Source: Monomorium pharaonis
Lineage: Eukaryota > Arthropoda > Insecta > Hymenoptera > Formicidae
Assembly (NCBI RefSeq): GCF_013373865.1
Contig: NC_050469.1
Coordinates: 4,892,042 to 4,956,041 of the forward strand
DNA: 64,000 bases
Direction of reading: 5' to 3'
In this document: positions 36,281 through 49,180 of the stretch, piece after piece
Position numbering within the stretch: position 1 is the first letter of the stretch
How the letters are laid out: the number at the start of each line of letters is the position of its first letter
Notes under the pieces: generated by a model
The model's input: the letters and a program-made list of their open reading frames with translations, nothing else
Told to the model about the DNA's origin: nothing
Database searches by the model: none
Translations under genes and position numbers: made by a program

Positions 36281-36998
36281 TTTCAACAATATAGTTCTAA
36301 CTAATGAAAGAGGAGCGAGTAGAAAGAGGTCGGAAAAACGGGTTTTGTTAATCGGAAAGACTTAGAGAAGACGATGAATTTCGAAGTTCTTTGTAGCAAC
36401 CTTGTGAGCTTACGTCCTGCGCTCGCTTTCTCCTTTAATTGTAGCATTCGTGCGGCCGTATTTTGCGAAAGATCGCGTGCGGTATTCGAATCGATCTCAG
36501 GGGTATTCAGACTCGGTGTCTTTCCGCACGCTTTCAACGTGCACACGCAGCACTACCGCATGCGGTACCAAACAACGTCTCCGGAAACCATATCGTCTCA
36601 TTAATCAGGGCAATCTCCCGGCACAATATTGAAAATTCCAATGTACCCTGCACAGTTGTGGAGCATTCTCAACCCCGCGGTTGCGACGCGATACGATTTC
36701 AGATATTTCGTGAGAGGCGCAAACCCGCGCGCGCTCTCTTTCTCCCAGCGATCTTTGAGACGTGCACGCTCATTTACGTACTGCGTATATTCGCTATTCA
36801 TATACACGTTGTAACATATATTGTACAAGGTATTCCAAATAAACGATTCTGTCATTGAACAAAAATGAAATTTTTGAACAATAAATTATGTTTTCGAGAA
36901 ACTGCTGTATTGGTAACAAATAAGCTATATGCACAAAATATTGCCGAACCAAAAGGAAAAATGATGTTGATTCGAGAAGATATCAAAAGGCCCTCTTG

Positions 36999-37383
36999 CA
37001 CTGAGAAAAATATTTGTGACTACAAAATTACATTTTGTAAAATAATAATAGAGCTCCATTCTTATAATTATTACTGCTATAATGTTGGTAATGATAACCT
37101 TATATTTATAATTCTACCAATTACGACAAAACTTAATTATAAATTATAATAATTTCAAATATAGATAGTAAAAATAAAATAAACGTTTCTATGTATTAAG
37201 TGTAAAAATAAGTATTTTTAAACATTTGCTTATCTGGTAATAATAACTAACAGCTACAATTTGCATTTTTTATGTTAAAACAACTATAAATATTATTAAC
37301 AAATATGAAACCGAAAAATCCATGCATACAAATTATAATTAAATTATGATAATTACTGATATGATTATTTTTTTCTTTCAGTG
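36999..37383. mobile_element. Interspersed repeat, family B, copy 2, with short terminal inverted repeats
   Basis: The left end CACTGAGAAAAATATTTG is mirrored by a right end which, read on the minus strand, is CACTGAAAGAAAAAAATA. The first 177 bp match 23668-23844. At 385 bp, AT-rich and without coding capacity, it fits a miniature inverted-repeat DNA transposon. I see no convincing target-site duplication. Confidence 0.6.
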
Positions 37384-37432
37384 TGGAGGAAAATAGAACT
37401 TATGAGACTATTTTATGTTGAACATCCTGTAC

Positions 37433-37470
37433 GCACGCACACACACACACACACACACACATACACACGC
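37433..37470 (+). repeat. (CA)n microsatellite, imperfect
   Basis: ACGCACG followed by about 13 CA units and an ATACACACGC end. Open frames through it encode Thr-His repeats and are artefacts. Confidence 0.93.
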
Positions 37471-39231
37471 AGTTACACATACGAAAGTACAGAGGCGGCA
37501 CCGCTCTCTGTACTTTCGTTCTCGCCTCTTTCCGCGAGAATCCTTTATTTACCATCCTTTGTGTTCCGTAAAGAGGCGAGAGGAGGCGTCCGTTCTCTTT
37601 TCTCGCCCTTCTTTTTACGGCGATTTTCTTCTCGCCCGTATTGCCGCGCTTAATAGCCTACTTCAAACGACGTAATTGCTCCCAATTTATATCGGGAATG
37701 CAAAGCGCGACACGGCGGTGTGCGCGCGGCACCCGCAATCGCCTAACACGATTTCCAGCCCGATTAAACAGCGCCAACGCCAATCCTCCATGCCGCTCTG
37801 AGAATACCTCGAGTCCTCAAGGTTCCGGACTTCCACTTTGTGGCGCAAACTCTCGTCGCGTTTCGATTGCTTCACTCGTGACATCGGAATGGTAAATCCT
37901 TATCCGTGTAATCGAGAACAGCTGTCTGTCTATTTTCGTATACCGACGTCAGACTATTTTTGTCTGACTAGCTATAGATAACTCGGTAAAATAATTTTCA
38001 GAGATAAATTCAGGTACAACTACGAATCGATTAGTGTCTGTTCGTTTAAAGTACCACTTCGCAGACACTAATTCGAACTGGAGATAATAAATTACGTAAA
38101 AATAAGATTATAATAACAGTCTGTCGCTTTCCTACACATATACATACATAATTTTCGCTCAAGAAAATAGAACAGATAATATTTTTTCGGAGCCACGTCT
38201 ATAAAACTGTCTTTAAAGATATTTTTTCTCCGTCATATAAAATGTTATACATACACACACAAAATATATTTAACCTTCCGGCCCAACACAAAATAACAAG
38301 CAAGTCCGTTTTCCCTCCTCTCCCTAAAAAAAAAACTGACAGAGGCTCGAGACCTCATGAATTTTTCCAGGCTTTTTAAATATTCTATAACAGGAAAAAA
38401 AAACAACGTTGGGACATAACAAACCCACGTGTTCAGGCGGAGAGTCAAAGATGCGGTCAAAAGCTTCATATAATAAAAAAAAAGAGCAATATGTACGAGA
38501 ATATGTGGATCCTACAAATTTAGTTCGACAAATACGTCAGGTAGCTAGAAAGTGTGGAATGTTATGTTATTTGTGTAGTGCCATTCATTTGCGCACCATG
38601 AAATGCTGCTGTTTGATCGAGCGCATTTATATATTGCGTTTGACGTGTACATTAAAATATACGCCGATACAAATATGTCAAAGTGAAAAGTAGCGATGAT
38701 TATATGTGTATTTGTGCGCGCCCGACAGAAGGGCAGCTGCACGCATAAATTCCGTGTCAACCGAAACGCCCGGCTTGTGAGAGCGTTTAATTTATAAAAT
38801 ACACATCTATATGCAATGTAAGCATACATTATGCGGATAGTTCTATTCGTTGGACACCCAGGTTTCTCCTGCCGGAGGCAGTTTTCGGACATTTCGGATT
38901 TCCATCGGCAGCTTTCGCCGCCGATGGTGAACGTCGGTAAATACGTCCAATAATACGTGCCATATTTCCATAATATTTTCCCCGCGCATTACCGCCGCGC
39001 GGCTTTCGTGCGCGCTCGCTCGTGCGGTGATTATTATCCCCGGCCGGCTGGCCGCACGCCGATATTATGGTGTTATTTTATATTTGAAAATAAAAGCCGC
39101 GTCTTTTCGCGTGCACGCCCGGGATTACGAATCCCGTAACAAGCCGATATCGATCGGCCGACACAATGGCCGCGCTTTACCGTGGAATTTCAACGTTACG
39201 CTATATACACGGGGAAAAAAAGCTCCCTCCT

Positions 39232-39235
<4 letters not shown>

Positions 39236-39281
<46 letters not shown>
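39236..39281 (+). repeat. (CT)n microsatellite
   Basis: About 40 bp of CT dinucleotides with a TTTCT interruption near the 3' end, followed by C/T-rich DNA and a T10 run. Confidence 0.95.
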
Positions 39282-39547
39282 CTTTCCTCGCTTTTTTTTT
39301 TGTCTGCTCCGGAAAGCGAACAAAACCGTTCGACGAATTTGCGAACGGAGCGGGAAGAAATGATCATTGCGCCCGATCCTCCCTGCGCCTTGTCCGCCTA
39401 TACCTGCCTGCCTTTCCGGAGTTCTCGGACTCGACGGCGGCGACCGCCCGCGGCACGGGCTCGCTCGCTTGAAACAATTGAATCTCTCTTAATTTATCAC
39501 CCTGTTAGAATGCAACGAATTTTCTACGGGAAATAAATTATTGCAGG

Positions 39548-39572
39548 TAGGGTCGGTAGGTAGGTAGGTACC
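39548..39572 (+). repeat. (GGTA)n short tandem repeat
   Basis: Four to five GGTA or near-GGTA units (GGTCGGTAGGTAGGTAGGTA) followed by CCCAGCC. Confidence 0.85.
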
Positions 39573-40185
39573 CAGCCAGCGGGGATTCACGAAGGCGAGT
39601 AATTCACGGGCGAATTTGTTCCTGCTTTTCCGACTCTACCGCTCGCTACCGGACGCAACCAACTCCCTCCCTTTCCTCCCTCTCTCTCTCAATTCTCTCT
39701 CATATCCCCCCCCCTCTCCCTTACCTCCTGAAGAAGGAACAGCGGAGCTTGAATTGGCCTTATTATCTTGCTGACTTACATTCGGGAATGTAGGTACGTC
39801 GATGAAATTGCGCGCGAATTAACGTCAATCACGCGGCTCAACGGGACGACAATGATTACAAAAAACCGTCGAGCTCACAGGGGAAACAAGGCGCGTGGCA
39901 ATAACGAAATTAAAGAAATCGTGAGGAACAGATGGTCGCGATGGGAGGGGGAGGCAAAACAATTTTGCGCGATGCGCCGGTGAATGGTTCTCGTATCCCT
40001 AGATTATCCTATAAATAGCCGGCTTAGACGCGGGAACATTAATATTATGACAAGTTAGTAGGATGGAAGGCAAGTTCTTCACCCGCGGCAGGTTCTCTAT
40101 ACGATCTGACAGGCTCCATGATGGATAATCTGCTTATCGCTCCCCGACCCCGAGACACTTCACCAAGCACTCCTTCGTGTGCTCG

Positions 40186-40210
40186 CTTCCTTCCTTCCTT
40201 CCTTCCTTCC
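40186..40210 (+). repeat. (CTTC)n tetranucleotide repeat
   Basis: Six CTTC units. A complementary-type repeat, (GGAA)n, occurs at 44305-44333. Confidence 0.92.
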
Positions 40211-40314
40211 GTCCTCTTAGCCTCTTCTTTGTGCATCTCTCTTTCCGTCGCCCTTTTTCTCCTCTTTCTTCCCACTATAATCCAAGAGCGATGTAAAAAG
40301 GGGAGAAAGAAGGC

Positions 40315-40336
40315 GAGAGAGAGAGAGAGAGAGAGG
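40315..40336 (+). repeat. (GA)n microsatellite
   Basis: About 22 bp of GA dinucleotides within a longer purine-rich stretch (40300-40350). Confidence 0.9.
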
Positions 40337-40480
40337 GGGAGAGACAGAGAGATCGGTCTGATCGTCTCTTGGCTGTGCGGAGTTTATTGGAAAAATGAAA
40401 TGACGCCGGGCAATCACGACGCATCGTAGCAATATGAGAATTTTATCCTTTCAATAAAGAGCTCGGGAGAAAAATGGCGA

Positions 40481-43480
40481 CGGGATCATAGAAAACGTGG
40501 CATCAAAGCAGATATTACTCATAACTCTAATATTGCGTGCGACATTCATGGCGTGTGCCAATACAACACAAATCGAGAAATACCGTTACGAAATTTAATT
40601 GAAGAGATCACAAAGCGAAGGTTTATTTTTCCTATCTGTCACGTCAAGAAGCGGACGTATTTTTCATTTACGTTGGTTTGATTGAAATAAAAATATTAAT
40701 GGCATGACACCTCGCAACAGTCAATTCCAAATTAATACAGCGATATTTTGTAAAAAAATACATGTAAGTACATCAATCATTTATGTAATTAATCACGAAA
40801 AATAACATAAATTATAATTCAGTAAATCGTAAAATGATAAAAGCAAAACTTTTAACGTAAATTTATAAAGGTGATAACTTACTTAATTCATTCACATGAT
40901 GTACACAGATATAAATGAGTTATTTGTCACGGGCTCTACATTAATGAAAATTTTTCAGTGGTAGAACAAGTTTGACTTTCTTCAAATATTTTACATGCAC
41001 GAAAAAATCACGATTAACTATAAATACACCAATGTTAAATCTTTCCTACAAAAGTTCATAAGCCAGGTAAATTATTCATTAATACGCAGCGCATCCATGT
41101 TATTTAGTGTTATTGTACTGTTTTATATCATCGTAGAATCCAATTTCGTAACAGCAAAACGAAAACCGACAAGTATCTCGCGCATATTTTTCCGGCATGC
41201 ATTAAACGCGCGCGCGCGGCGCGATGTAAGCCACTAGTGGCTCCTGCATTTTGTGCTATTTTCACCGGCAACACAAAAGTATATTACTTTAATTTACAAG
41301 TGTTTGTACAGCACACATTTTGCGCCATGTTATATGCAATACGTAACTAACGCGAGGAACCATTAGTATCTACGAGTGTACGAAAACACATTCAAATCGA
41401 ATATTGCAACCGCGTTCGCTTTTCGTTATTGAACATTTACGAAAATGTAACAACAGCGTCAAACTCTTGTAAGAAGTATCCATTTTTCTATACCTTACTT
41501 ATCTTTTAATCATAACTTTAATTAATTTTGTGATTTATCGTTTCATAGTGCCGTATTAAGGCTAAGGGGGCTAAAAACCTACAGATCAGCAAATAAAAAA
41601 AATAATTTTCAGAGGAATGTTGAATATTAAAAAAGAGAATCTAAAGAATTATTAAATATTAAAAATAATTTATACGCAAAACATCAAATTTGAATAAATA
41701 AAGAATTTTTTCAGACAAAATTTTAAAGAAATCAAATTATGAATTTTATAAAATTTTGATGGACACTTAATAAGAAACTTATAAAATATACAAAAACACA
41801 CACACACAATCACGGTCATTCCGAAATTTTTTATGATCCAATACAATATTCTTAAAAAAATTTTTATCTAGGTGACATCACATCTTGTAGAAGAACGCAA
41901 TATTTCAGTGGACGCAAAACAGGCGCATGTTCATACCATTTCGTAAGAGAGACACATGTGCTGAAATCTTACTTCTTTCTACAGATCAAAACAACTCTCG
42001 TTTAAATCACATTTCAGATTATTCTCCCAGGATTACTGTCAAGTGTGAACCATGTAAATTCGCCTCTACAGTTACGCGGCTAATAGCCAGACGCGTGACA
42101 AGGCATCGCGACGATCGGGGTCGCTGCGCGCGGTAATTCGGGGATCTGCGGGAAGTAATCAATGGCCTTACACGATGCGTGACGATTCAATTACAATCCG
42201 GCGGCGTAGACTTCCCGGAATTAACCGTGGATGAAGCCGGATCGAATTGTCGCGATTGAGCCTCACGTCGGCGCGCGCTGTCGAGCGCAGCTAACCGCGA
42301 CAGCCCGACAAGAGCATAAATATCTCGCGCGCAAATCCGAACGGTCGTAAATCCTTAAGTGGTCGACCAGAAAATGGCGAGGCCCGCCCGAAGAAAGCCC
42401 GAATCAACGCGGGTCCGCGCCGGAGATTTATCGAGCATAACTCACGTCGGCGTGCGCACACGCGTGTTTACACGGCCGATAGCATCACGCGTCGTCGTCA
42501 TCTAATGGCATCCATGTGCGCGTCGGAAACAGATGAATTGCACGGCAAGACGTGCCGCGGGCGTCGTATGTGCCGACGGGGCTGATGGCAACATAAATTT
42601 AACCTTTGTTAGTAACAATAAATGTAACGCTGTATGAAAATGAGTAGCGTTTCCACACAACAGCAGCAAGAAAGTGAGACTCAGTACAGAGGTTTTCGTT
42701 ACTGATGAAGACAATACTTGTGTTTTTTTTTTCGGCTTATTTTTTTTTTAATATTGAATATAAATTTATGTGAATAATGATTTCAAATAAATAAAACAGA
42801 TTGTTTACGTGAAAAAAACAGATGGCTATACACGCAAGTTAATAGCTGCTTAACTTCTAGCTTAAGAAAATTTTTATCATATGAAAAAAATCTTAAACGT
42901 TTTCTTCGAAATAATTAATTGATGGTAGGTACAAAATTCAAGAATTCACAAACTGTGTCAGGAATAAGTCCACTTACTAGAACTTCTTTTCTGCTACAAA
43001 CCCTGACTTTGCTAACCGGAGGTTCGCTTCATGCAATCTTGTGAGAAACTTCGTAATTAATAATTCATGATTATCCTATTGTAAACGAAAAAGCAGCAAG
43101 AATTGTAGCGGATAAATTATGTTGGGTTTAACTTTTTATTTCTTATTCGCGAGATTTTTCTGAGCACAGTTAATGGCATAATTCGGTCGCAAGTGACGGC
43201 CCGGATTAAAGCAACCTTTGTATTGTTGGGTAAATACCGCAATCTCGGAAGGGTGAGCGTGATTCAATGAGCTTTATATATTGATGGCTCGCGACAAACG
43301 GAAGTTGTATTGTGGTATAACTGCGGCCCGGCTTAAAGGCCGTTCATCCGCCATTCCATACATTATACAGCGGGATTAACAATAGTCTTGACTATTCGAT
43401 ATATCAATTCTTGTTTGAAGAAAACTGCACTTTCAGGTCGCGGTTATAGTAACATACACATTTTATAAGTAATTTTTGTA
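40481..43480. other. AT-rich DNA with a CpG-rich island
   Basis: 40481-42050 is mainly AT-rich, with a short (CG)n run at about 41206-41218 that is Z-DNA prone and an (AC)n run near 41795. 42051-42560 is CpG-rich without a recognisable exon. 42715-43480 is AT-rich and mixed. No gene is supported. Confidence 0.5.
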
Positions 43481-44304
43481 GCCGTTTCAGAAAGCTCACT
43501 TTTATCATGTTTACAATGTCTACAATGTTTAATTATCCTGATGATAAAAATATAATAATGAAAAATATAATAATTAAGAGGCACATAAAAAAATTGAATA
43601 ATTAAGATTTTGAAACGCTCTTGTTACAAGCAAAAACGTAGGTGAAACAATTTCTAAACAAGTATTCCAATCTTTTCTCTTTTTACGACAAACTGTAAAA
43701 TGGATAAGTCAACCAATAATAAAGTTCAAATCTCGAAATAGAAGTCGACATTAAGCGTAATTCCTCGCTCAGAAATCGTCGTAAAGTATGCTGGCACTTC
43801 GCATTATTATTCATCGTAAAAGGCGACCATTCTCGCGGCCTGTAATTTTACACCCGGTCTGTAATGTTACAAATCGAGCGACCATGTCGCACGCTTTATC
43901 GCGCGCGAGGAAAGAGAACTCATATCGCTGATCCACGTACGCCGATCTACGTTCCGCTATCCTGCGTGACGAGAACGGCGCGTTTTCCGGTTTTTATCGG
44001 GTTTCGCATAAAAAGAGGAACGACACCGGCTTCTTTTTATCGCACTTCGCCCGAGCCTACGACCCTCGCAGTCCGCTCTCTCGAGGAACATCTTTCCACC
44101 CCGCACATCCCCCTCGGCACATACACGTATTCGTGCACGCGGTCGAGAAATCTTTCAATGCCGTCGTCCTTTCTCGACTAATTAAATTCCCGTCGATCCT
44201 ACGTATTTCTCTTCTATGCAGCTGAATCGAAATTCCCGACTGCGAGATAGGGGCCGTCGGGAACCGGCGATCCGGGAAGCCGTGGAGAAGGAAAAATCCA
44301 CGTA

Positions 44305-44333
44305 GAAGGAAGGAAGGAAGGAAGGAAGGAAAG
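44305..44333 (+). repeat. (GGAA)n tetranucleotide repeat
   Basis: About seven GGAA units, uninterrupted. Confidence 0.93.
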
Positions 44334-45888
44334 AGGTCCGCGGAAATGACGAACGAAGTCGGAAGAAATGTGCGGACTCCGCAGGATACCGTTCGTTCGA
44401 TTCCGCGCGCACGCGTGTACTCGTCCGTGTAAGGGAGTCGATACGCGATCGTTACACGGCTCTAGAAATAAGAGAGGAGCCGCATGTCGCAAAAATCGGG
44501 GGAAAACGAACGAAACGAATGCGAGACCGCTTGAAAGCACCGACAAAAGTTCGAAGGCGAAGCAATACCCGCCAGTAAGAAGTTCCGAATGTCTACTAAC
44601 AATCTGCACTGTTAAAGAGAGAAAGAGAGACAAAGAGAGAGGGAGGGAGGGATGCAGGGAGGGCAACCCGAGCCATCTATCCGGCTGCGTTTGTGTGTCT
44701 GTCGCTCCCACTCGCACCCTTCGTAACGTAAACCACCCCTGAGACTCCGGCGCCATTTGCAACCCCCGTGCCGCGTTCTGGTTTACGCTTTATGGGGATT
44801 CTAATTTACAATCCGGTTCTGCGCGTTCTGTTTCTGTCCCGCTCCCCCCCGCCGCGCCGCATTCCATCCGATTCTGCGGTCCGCGGATGCTCCAGGAACT
44901 CACCCTCATTCCTGGCATACAGGCAGGCAGGAAAACTTTAATAGAGCGCGACTTCGGAAAAACAGGAACTTCCATCAGGTGCCGCCGGATATTACCATAC
45001 TCGAACATCGAGGCCGAGAGAGTTTGCTCGGAGTCGATATACAAATATAGCTCGTCCCTCTCTTTCCGAAAGCCTGTGCATATTCCGCTTAACCAAAAAA
45101 GGCACTTTGATCTCGATCATGTATACGTATATTTACAACAAAATATAACATTCTAATATTTTTTTAATTAAAAAAAATGATAGAAAGATAGTGTAAAAAC
45201 GATTGCTTTTCATCTCAATCAAATTTACAAATAATACGATCAAATGCATTGATTCTAGCGTTATCCGTAATTTACATGTACGGTGACGGAGCAACAAAAA
45301 AAAACATTTTATTGCGCAAATGTTCAGCGTGAAATTCAGCGACAGCGTGTCAATATATATCCCGAACGATTACTTCGCAAGATAGAGAGCTAATCCTTCT
45401 CTCGATACACATCGAAGAGACGTGTCGCATGCACGACCCATCCACTTTAAGGATGTGAGGATGCGTGTATTTAATACTGCAATGTTTTACCACGCGGAAA
45501 ATTCAGGAAGCGTTCGAGGAGGGCGATCACACGCCCGCCGGTGACGGACGTCGGTGCGCGGCGGTAGATTCTGACAGAATCCGTCACGCGTAAAACGGAA
45601 ATTCCAAAAAGGACGGTCGTCCTCGGAAATTCGCCGGAAATCGGGATCGCGGGCGGAATGTCGCGCCGAGAGCGTCTCGTACGGCACAGGGAGCACGTTC
45701 GAGACGGCTAATTCTACCGTCAATAAAGCGGGACCATCCAATTACAGGCGTCCTTCCGTAAACGTCGTCGATTCCGGGTGCGCGGTCGCCGACTCGCCGG
45801 GAACCATAGGAACGCGAGATAAAGCGAGAAAAAGGACGGTGGCGCGGAGAGCGCGGGGGTCGAGTAGACAGGGGAGAGAGAATAGAAG

Positions 45889-45890
<2 letters not shown>

Positions 45891-45940
<50 letters not shown>

Positions 45941-45944
45941 AAGT
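45891..45944 (+). repeat. (GA)n microsatellite
   Basis: About 45 bp of GA dinucleotides flanked by AGAAAG interruptions. Confidence 0.95.
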
Positions 45945-46199
45945 TCTCCGATGTCGAAATTAAAGTCAACGAACCGGTTCACGCCGGGATGCACCCGGTG
46001 CCAATTTGCCTCCGAGGGCTTCCCGCGGCCCTTTAATTGGAACCAGATCGAGGTTCAGTCGCACCGGCTCCGCGAGATTACGCGTGATTAATACTCAACG
46101 GCGCGCTTGATCTCGCTCCCGAAGTCGCGCTTCGAAGTTAACGTTACCGTTCTTCGAATTACTTCCAAGCGCGCCTCCACAATCGTTGATCGTTCCGAA

Positions 46200-46222
46200 A
46201 CGCGCGCGAGCGCGCGCGCGCG
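46200..46222 (+). repeat. (CG)n tract, Z-DNA prone
   Basis: About 11 CG dinucleotides with one GAG interruption, in a CpG-rich context. Confidence 0.88.
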
Positions 46223-46400
46223 TTCTCGTGGTGCACAAGTCCTGAACAAACAAGCAGCAGCAACGCGCGCGCTCTCCATTTTCTCGTAAAAATGCCCGCG
46301 CGTTGATTGCGCCAACTTTTACGATGTATCTGAACCAGGCTGCGGATATTGCTGTTACTTAACTACTACCAGGCATACCCCGGCAAAACACTCTTTGTTT

Positions 46401-49180
46401 GAGTATAAATCGATACTATTCTACATAAACCGAGTTTTGTAAGGATAACGTGGCTCCTTGACATAACAATGGGGTCGATAATGTCGATATTTGAAGAATG
46501 TAATATTAGATATTTCTGTACGTTGTAGATACGCAGCTCAAAGATGTGAGATTATGAGAAAATTGTCGGGCATTCAAAGTACGACGTTCGACATTTCAGT
46601 TATGTTATTCAATTTAATTCAACTAGAAATTAAGCAGTTTTATCGTATCTTTTGTAAAATGTTTAATAAAAGGCCATGCGCGCGCGTCTTTATACGACGA
46701 TACTTATCGTAAATCTTAGAAACAGTCAAATATGTATATGAAAGATCATGGGAGCGCAGTAGTAAAACGAAATCTATGTCAGGCGTAAGTTGAGCGTTTC
46801 AGTGGAATTCAGCGAATCAGGTCAGACGCACGAAGCAATACCGAGAAAATGCTCGACGTGAAACGAAGGCAAAAGGTACAAGGACGGGTATCCAAGAAAG
46901 AATGCTGCTCATAAATGTGTTAGCATCAGGTGCACACCGAGAATGCGCGATATTAATTCTACAAGAATCGATGACGCCTAAATGAGATGATAATTTGATT
47001 TAAGGCAACATTTATGCGCGAATGCATGTACCGTGTATACATATGCGTGTTTGCGTGCACAAAATCTTTTCCCTGCTGCACGCTTAATTATCATACTCTG
47101 ATTAACCATGATCGCACGGTAAGCAAGGCACATAAGAAAACGTCTTGTGTGCAGATCGATTAATCTTAATTAACACTTTCAAGAAGATAAACTCCCTTAA
47201 TACTTCCAGGGAAGCGGAATTTATACGAACGAGTTAATTAATGAGAAAATATCCCGAAATGGAACTTCTGCAAATAAAAATAATTCCTTCAGTCATCGGA
47301 TAAACCTGTCTCTCAGTTTTGCTCATGTTTGATCGTCGGTACTGTTTCTAAATAAAATTTGACGTTAATTAAATTCTAATTAAGCTCGCCAGGAAGCAAT
47401 GTAACACGATCACCTTAATGAGATGGCGTCTGATTCTATTATCCATTTCAGCCGTTTTTCAGTATTAATTTTAAAAATTTTCTCGGGAAAAAAAAGCTTC
47501 TGTCTAGTGTTCCGGCTTCTCATGGGAAGCGAAATTCGCATTTGCGCCAAATTTGCAGCTTCCGTGAACGCTTGACATAGCGTGCGACACATCGTGCGAC
47601 ACGTTTTGCCAAGTGACGGCGAGCGGATTGCCGGATGTAGGAAGATTAAAAGAAGGAAAAACCGGCCGGGCACACCTTATGCAAATTGCAGAGGGGATAG
47701 TAAAACGAAGACGTAAAGGCCACCTTTCCCTTATTCTTATACCCGGTAACTCCCATAAATTCGCTACCCGGCCTGTATCAACGAGATGCCGTTTCCCATC
47801 CTATACCTGTTTTACGCGAGCCATTGTCGGAGAAAGATAGGCCATAGACGGACCTTGGAGCGAGAACTTGCTCGTTCGCTTGCTCGCCCGTCTCTCTTGG
47901 CTCGTTCATCCTTATCGTACGGACATATTGCGAGGATGCATGGTATTCACGTTATGTACGTATCCTCCCTCCCCCTCCTCTCCTCCTCTTCCCGAGCTGG
48001 ACACACGTGGCTAGCGTTGATACACGTATGTGCAGACCCTATGTGCTCTGGCTGGAAGAGGAGCAGCGCTCTTTGTTACGAGAACGGCGAATTGCGTTAT
48101 CGGGCCTTTCTCTTCATCTTCCTCCCATCATGGTAGCTACGGTTATCTTTGACACTATATGTATAGCGCCGGACGGAGGCGAGACTTTCCAGATGGCTTT
48201 TAAGCTCCCCATACTTCCCGGCTGCAAATTGGCGTCGCAGAGACAAGATGGATATTTACGTTTTTTTATACATGCTGTTCTTAATTTGTTAATTGCGCAA
48301 CGCGTTCGTTGAATTTTCATCGGGACTTGAATAATTTTAAAAACTAGACCGAACAAATACATTTTGATAACGAATCAATCAACATTTTGCTACTATTATA
48401 TTTAAGTCGTGTAAAAATAGCAATATTAATTAATGTACCGTAACGATGTTGTTAATCTATCGATAAATGCACCTGTTTTTTTAGATGTAATTTTACATGT
48501 TTTTCCATGAAAGCTTGGAGAAGATTAAAAATATTTTTATATCTTCATTAATATTTATTTTTAAAAAACTGAAAAAGTAGGAAATAAATATGATATAAAA
48601 AATTATATTTTACATAACGACTAATAAAAAATATAAGTTAGATATTCACGATTTTTAATATTACATAAATAGGTAAAAGATTTCTTTTAAAATCTGACAA
48701 AATAAAAAATTACTTCTAGGACGATATTTACATAATTTAAAAAAATTTATTTTAAATATTATTAATTATACAGGGAATAGCAATACAATTTAGTAAACAA
48801 CTTTTTCATAATAGATGTCTTTTCTCAATGTACAAAAACAAATTATAAAAGAAAGAAACGTTTAAAAATAGTAATAATATATTTATAAAAGAAAAATTTT
48901 ATATGCCTTCGTTAATATAATTACACTTAGGGAAGCAACTAAATAAAACGATAAAACAGTAAAATTTTATTACAAATTGCTTATAAGCTTATAATTAAAA
49001 AAAATAGTCTGAAGACTTGCATTTCAATCTTTTAATATTTATATTCACTAATTAATAATTATGTTTTCCTAACATTAATAAGATGATTCATGTGTTAGTG
49101 TTGTGTACAATGTATAGCAGCATTCTTTTCACAATAAGAATTACGAAATGTACATACGTAATTGTTCCAAACGTCTAAAA
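46401..49180. other. Mixed DNA followed by an AT-rich block
   Basis: 46401-48320 has moderate GC; the longest frames (116 and 101 codons, plus, 47786-48136 and 48007-48312) overlap each other in different frames and show no domain. 48331-49180 is very AT-rich; near 48819-48833 it contains TCTCAATGTAC, whose reverse complement GTACATTGAGA matches the left end of repeat family B copy 1, hinting at another decayed element. Confidence 0.45.

Larger units (their letters stand above)
36281..38730. other. CpG-rich segments around an AT-rich repeat
   Basis: 36281-36830 and 37480-37900 are CpG-rich with overlapping open frames on both strands (up to 131 codons, 36463-36858) and no known domain. 36860-37380 is AT-rich and holds repeat family B copy 2. 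37900-38730 is mixed, with no gene recognised. Confidence 0.45.
38731..40480. promoter_or_regulatory. Candidate cis-regulatory CpG-rich region
   Basis: CpG-dense DNA with embedded AT words (TTTAATTTATAAAATAC near 38788, CCATAATATTTTCC near 38967, GATATTATGG near 39060, ATTTTATATTTG near 39073). It also has an 8-bp perfect hairpin at 38902-38927 (CCATCGGC...GCCGATGG). Open frames here run through a CT tract. The composition resembles conserved non-coding DNA near insect developmental genes, but that has not been tested. Confidence 0.22.
43481..46400. other. Non-coding: AT-rich, then CpG-rich
   Basis: 43481-43740 is AT-rich, with AAAATATAATAAT repeated twice near 43546-43575. 43741-45060 and 45360-46320 are CpG-rich. 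Long frames here (182 codons minus 44214-44762; 136 codons minus 45584-45994) are low-complexity, Ser/Pro/Arg-rich, and pass through simple repeats, so they are not credible genes. Confidence 0.5.

Noticed and set aside
44214..44762. 182-codon minus-strand open frame
   Set aside because: It passes through GGAA and GA/CT-type repeats, giving Ser-Leu and Phe-Leu-Pro-Ser runs; a simple-repeat artefact.
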